45,021 bases of DNA from contig CAKZQH010000015.1 in NCBI GenBank assembly GCA_937139565.1, positions 1 to 45,021 on the forward strand, in the 5' to 3' direction. Positions 43,780-45,021 of the stretch are shown here, one piece after another. The notes beneath the pieces are model-generated. The model saw only the letters and a list, made by a program, of their open reading frames with translations. It made no database searches and was not told the origin of the DNA. The translations under genes and the position numbers were made by a program. Within the stretch, counting starts at the first letter, position 1. Each line of letters starts with the position of its first letter. The DNA is from an uncultured Nitrospiraceae bacterium (GTDB taxonomy: Bacteria > Nitrospirota > Thermodesulfovibrionia > Thermodesulfovibrionales > Thermodesulfovibrionaceae).

Positions 43780-44520
43780 TTAAGGAATACTATCTATAAA
43801 TGCGTACTTGGGTTCATGGAGAGGTATAACAACAGATGTCATATCTTTAACTTTTAGAAGAATATCGTATGCTTCATAAGAATTAGTAAGTGTTCCAGGA
43901 GGAATAACTTCCATACCCATACCTATTACCTTTGGTGGTGGATTAAGATTTTCTTCAATAATGCAAAAACCAGTTATCAATACAGAGCCTTTTTCTGTGT
44001 CTATGAGAACAGACATTCCACCAGGCGTATGGGCAGGTGTATGAATCATTTTTATTCCGGGTATGATTTCTTTATCTTCCGTCAAAGGCACAATTTGACC
44101 GTTATTTTCTATCTCTATAATAAAATCCTCGTTGTATCTGAAATCCAAGGGATGGGGATTATGAATCTGTTGTAATTCTCTCTCATGGACATAAAATACA
44201 GCATTTGAACATTTTGAATCGTTCTCACAGTGATCATTATGTAAATGAGTGTGAAGTACTATATCAATATCCTCGGGTGTTAACCCGTATTTTGAAAGTC
44301 CCTCTTCAAAAGAATATACCTTCCCTATGGCTCTCTCAATTTCGGTGGAAGTTCTTGGTCTTAACTCTCCGGTGTCGATGAGAATGGTTTTTTCGCCACC
44401 CTCTATATACCATGAAAATATAGGAATTATAAAGGGTTTACCGTAATCATACTGGTAAGTCATCATGCCCTTATCAAAGATTTTTGCACCCATTACAATT
44501 GGATGGATTTTGTAAATCAT
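43780..44520 (-). CDS. Metallo-beta-lactamase-fold hydrolase
   Basis: 246 residues from ATG 44520. The longer frame to 44574 is rejected because a consensus promoter lies inside it. The metal site HTHLHNDH (His92, His94, Asp96, His97) is complete, with HTPAHTPGGMSVLI and the final HEP (about 239). The layout resembles N-acyl-homoserine-lactone lactonases and the AttM/GloII relatives, but substrate cannot be told; could equally be a glyoxalase II-like or lactonase enzyme. No signal peptide. No neighbour suggests a pathway. It precedes rplM by about 99 bases. Confidence 0.87.
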   Translation of the reverse strand: MIYKIHPIVMGAKIFDKGMMTYQYDYGKPFIIPIFSWYIEGGEKTILIDTGELRPRTSTEIERAIGKVYSFEEGLSKYGLTPEDIDIVLHTHLHNDHCENDSKCSNAVFYVHERELQQIHNPHPLDFRYNEDFIIEIENNGQIVPLTEDKEIIPGIKMIHTPAHTPGGMSVLIDTEKGSVLITGFCIIEENLNPPPKVIGMGMEVIPPGTLTNSYEAYDILLKVKDMTSVVIPLHEPKYAFIDSIP

Positions 44521-44527
44521 TATTACA

Positions 44528-44556
44528 ATGATAGACATTTTATCGAAAGTTGTCAA
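44528..44556 (-). promoter_or_regulatory. Hydrolase promoter, near-consensus, predicted leaderless
   Basis: Minus strand TTGACA (44551-44556), a 17-base spacer, TATCAT (44528-44533), then 7 bases to the ATG at 44520. This fixes the start codon of the metallo-hydrolase at MIYKIHP. Confidence 0.7.
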
Positions 44557-44784
44557 TATCTCGAAATTCCTCAAAAATAATCTAAACGAAATTTTATTTT
44601 TTCCTGAAAATTTACAAAAACTTAAACCGCTTAAATTTTAAACACCCCCTAAAAGAAGATTAAGGAAATGGTTGTCAAAATACCAAAAAGAATATCCAAC
44701 ATGAAAAAAATATTTCATCGTAAATCACAACCAATAGCTGAGGGAAAGGCAAATGTCTGAAGATTGATTTCATAGGAAGAGACT

Positions 44785-44811
44785 ACTTCGAGCACTTCGT
44801 GGTCTCGAAGT
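44785..44811. repeat. Inverted repeat before the tandem array
   Basis: ACTTCGAG (44785-44792) and CTCGAAGT (44804-44811) around an 11-base centre that itself has CAC-TTC-GTG, so the whole can fold as one longer hairpin with a two-base bulge. It directly precedes the array and has the same GC-richer, TTCG-rich character, unlike the AT-rich flanks. Confidence 0.6.
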
Positions 44812-44825
44812 TCCATCCCCGCTCT

Positions 44826-44979
44826 GTCATTCCGAGCTTTTTTCGTTATTACGAGCCTTCTTTCTTCATTCCGAGCCTTCTTTCGTTATTGCGAACCTTC
44901 TTTTTCTTCATTCCGAACCTTCTTTTTCGTCATTGCAAGCCTTCTTTCGTCATTACGAGCGTAAGCGAGGAATCTCCTC
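44826..44979. repeat. Degenerate tandem repeat array, about 7 units of 19-22 bases
   Basis: Units start at 44826, 44845, 44865, 44885, 44907, 44929 and 44949. Core: GTCATTnCGAGCCTTCTTT with variants (TTATTAC, TCATTCC, TTATTGC, TCATTGC). The last unit continues as GTCATTACGAGCGTAAGCG followed by a GAGGA-ATC-TCCTC hairpin (44967-44979), like the widespread bacterial dispersed repeat of the type TCATTGCGAGCG...AATCTC that I recall from many genomes. Not coding and not a CRISPR: there are no unique spacers. Confidence 0.85.
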
Positions 44980-45021
44980 TCCTATTTAAGAAGCTCATAT
45001 ATAAAAGGAAGAAATTCTATG

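Larger units (their letters stand above)
44521..45021. other. Non-coding region at right edge
   Basis: No gene is visible. From left to right: the hydrolase promoter, an AT-rich stretch without clear signals, an inverted repeat (44785-44811), and the tandem array (44826-44979). The last bases end GGAAGAAATTCTATG; an ATG at 45019 with GGAAG upstream may be the start of a gene outside the window. Confidence 0.6.

Noticed and set aside
43780-44574. Longer start for the metallo-hydrolase at 44574
   Set aside because: A near-consensus promoter (44528-44556) lies inside the extra 18 codons, which have no fold match.
44826-44979. CRISPR array
   Set aside because: Units are 19-22 bases, contiguous and degenerate, with no unique spacers and no cas genes.

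Overview
The window looks like a chromosomal segment of an AT-rich, diderm, probably anaerobic bacterium. LptD, a secretin, SurA and lipoproteins imply an outer membrane. Low GC, HypE, archease and the overall gene mix remind me of Nitrospirota such as Thermodesulfovibrio, but that placement is an impression, not a search result.

Layout: (1) 1-448 is the tail of an IS1380-type transposase running off the left edge. (2) 743-12313 is aroE followed by a type IV pilus region: pilM-N-O-P-Q, an OmpR-type response regulator and an atypical histidine kinase, then pilA, a strong intrinsic terminator, and four minor-pilin-like genes ending in a 609-residue PilX-like protein. (3) 12314-13924 on the minus strand holds a stand-alone LigD-type 3'-phosphoesterase and truD, with ridA divergent. 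(4) 14381-29927 is a 13-gene minus-strand run, almost all overlapping or nearly so: trpB-trpA-accD-folC-lptD-truB-purB-EF-G-like-argH-FN3 lipoprotein-hypE-surA-rluB. (5) 30034-34412 on the plus strand is an ubiB-like kinase, then a lytic transglycosylase, nadA and a MidA-type methyltransferase. (6) 34406-38361 on the minus strand is hpt-queD-pmbA-acyl-CoA dehydrogenase plus a CAP-domain protein. (7) 38530-40667 is a thioredoxin-reductase-like gene, a HEAT protein, archease and a DUF1992 protein. (8) 40668-40754 is tRNA-Ser(CGA), then mnmA. (9) 41799-44520 on the minus strand is a metallo-beta-lactamase-fold hydrolase, rplM, rpsI and argC. (10) 44521-45021 is non-coding and ends in a degenerate tandem array.

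The pilus genes form one machine: PilM/N/O/P form the inner-membrane platform, PilQ is the outer-membrane pore, PilA is the major subunit, and the minor pilins probably prime or cap the fibre. The ATPases, PilC and prepilin peptidase are not here. The long minus-strand run mixes amino-acid, purine, folate and fatty-acid synthesis with envelope assembly and RNA modification, so it reads as a general growth operon.

The most unusual signal is regulatory. At about eight starts (aroE, pilM, truD, trpB, ubiB-like, slt, hpt and the metallo-hydrolase) the -10 box ends only 5-9 bases before the start codon, with no room for a Shine-Dalgarno site, predicting leaderless mRNAs. Most of these have an extended TGn -10. 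Other genes (pilA, trxB-like, rplM, rpsI, purB) have clear Shine-Dalgarno sites. Further oddities are an EF-G paralogue whose P-loop lysine is asparagine, a thioredoxin reductase without the usual NADPH motifs, convergent genes that abut or overlap with no visible terminators, and the tandem repeat array at the right edge.
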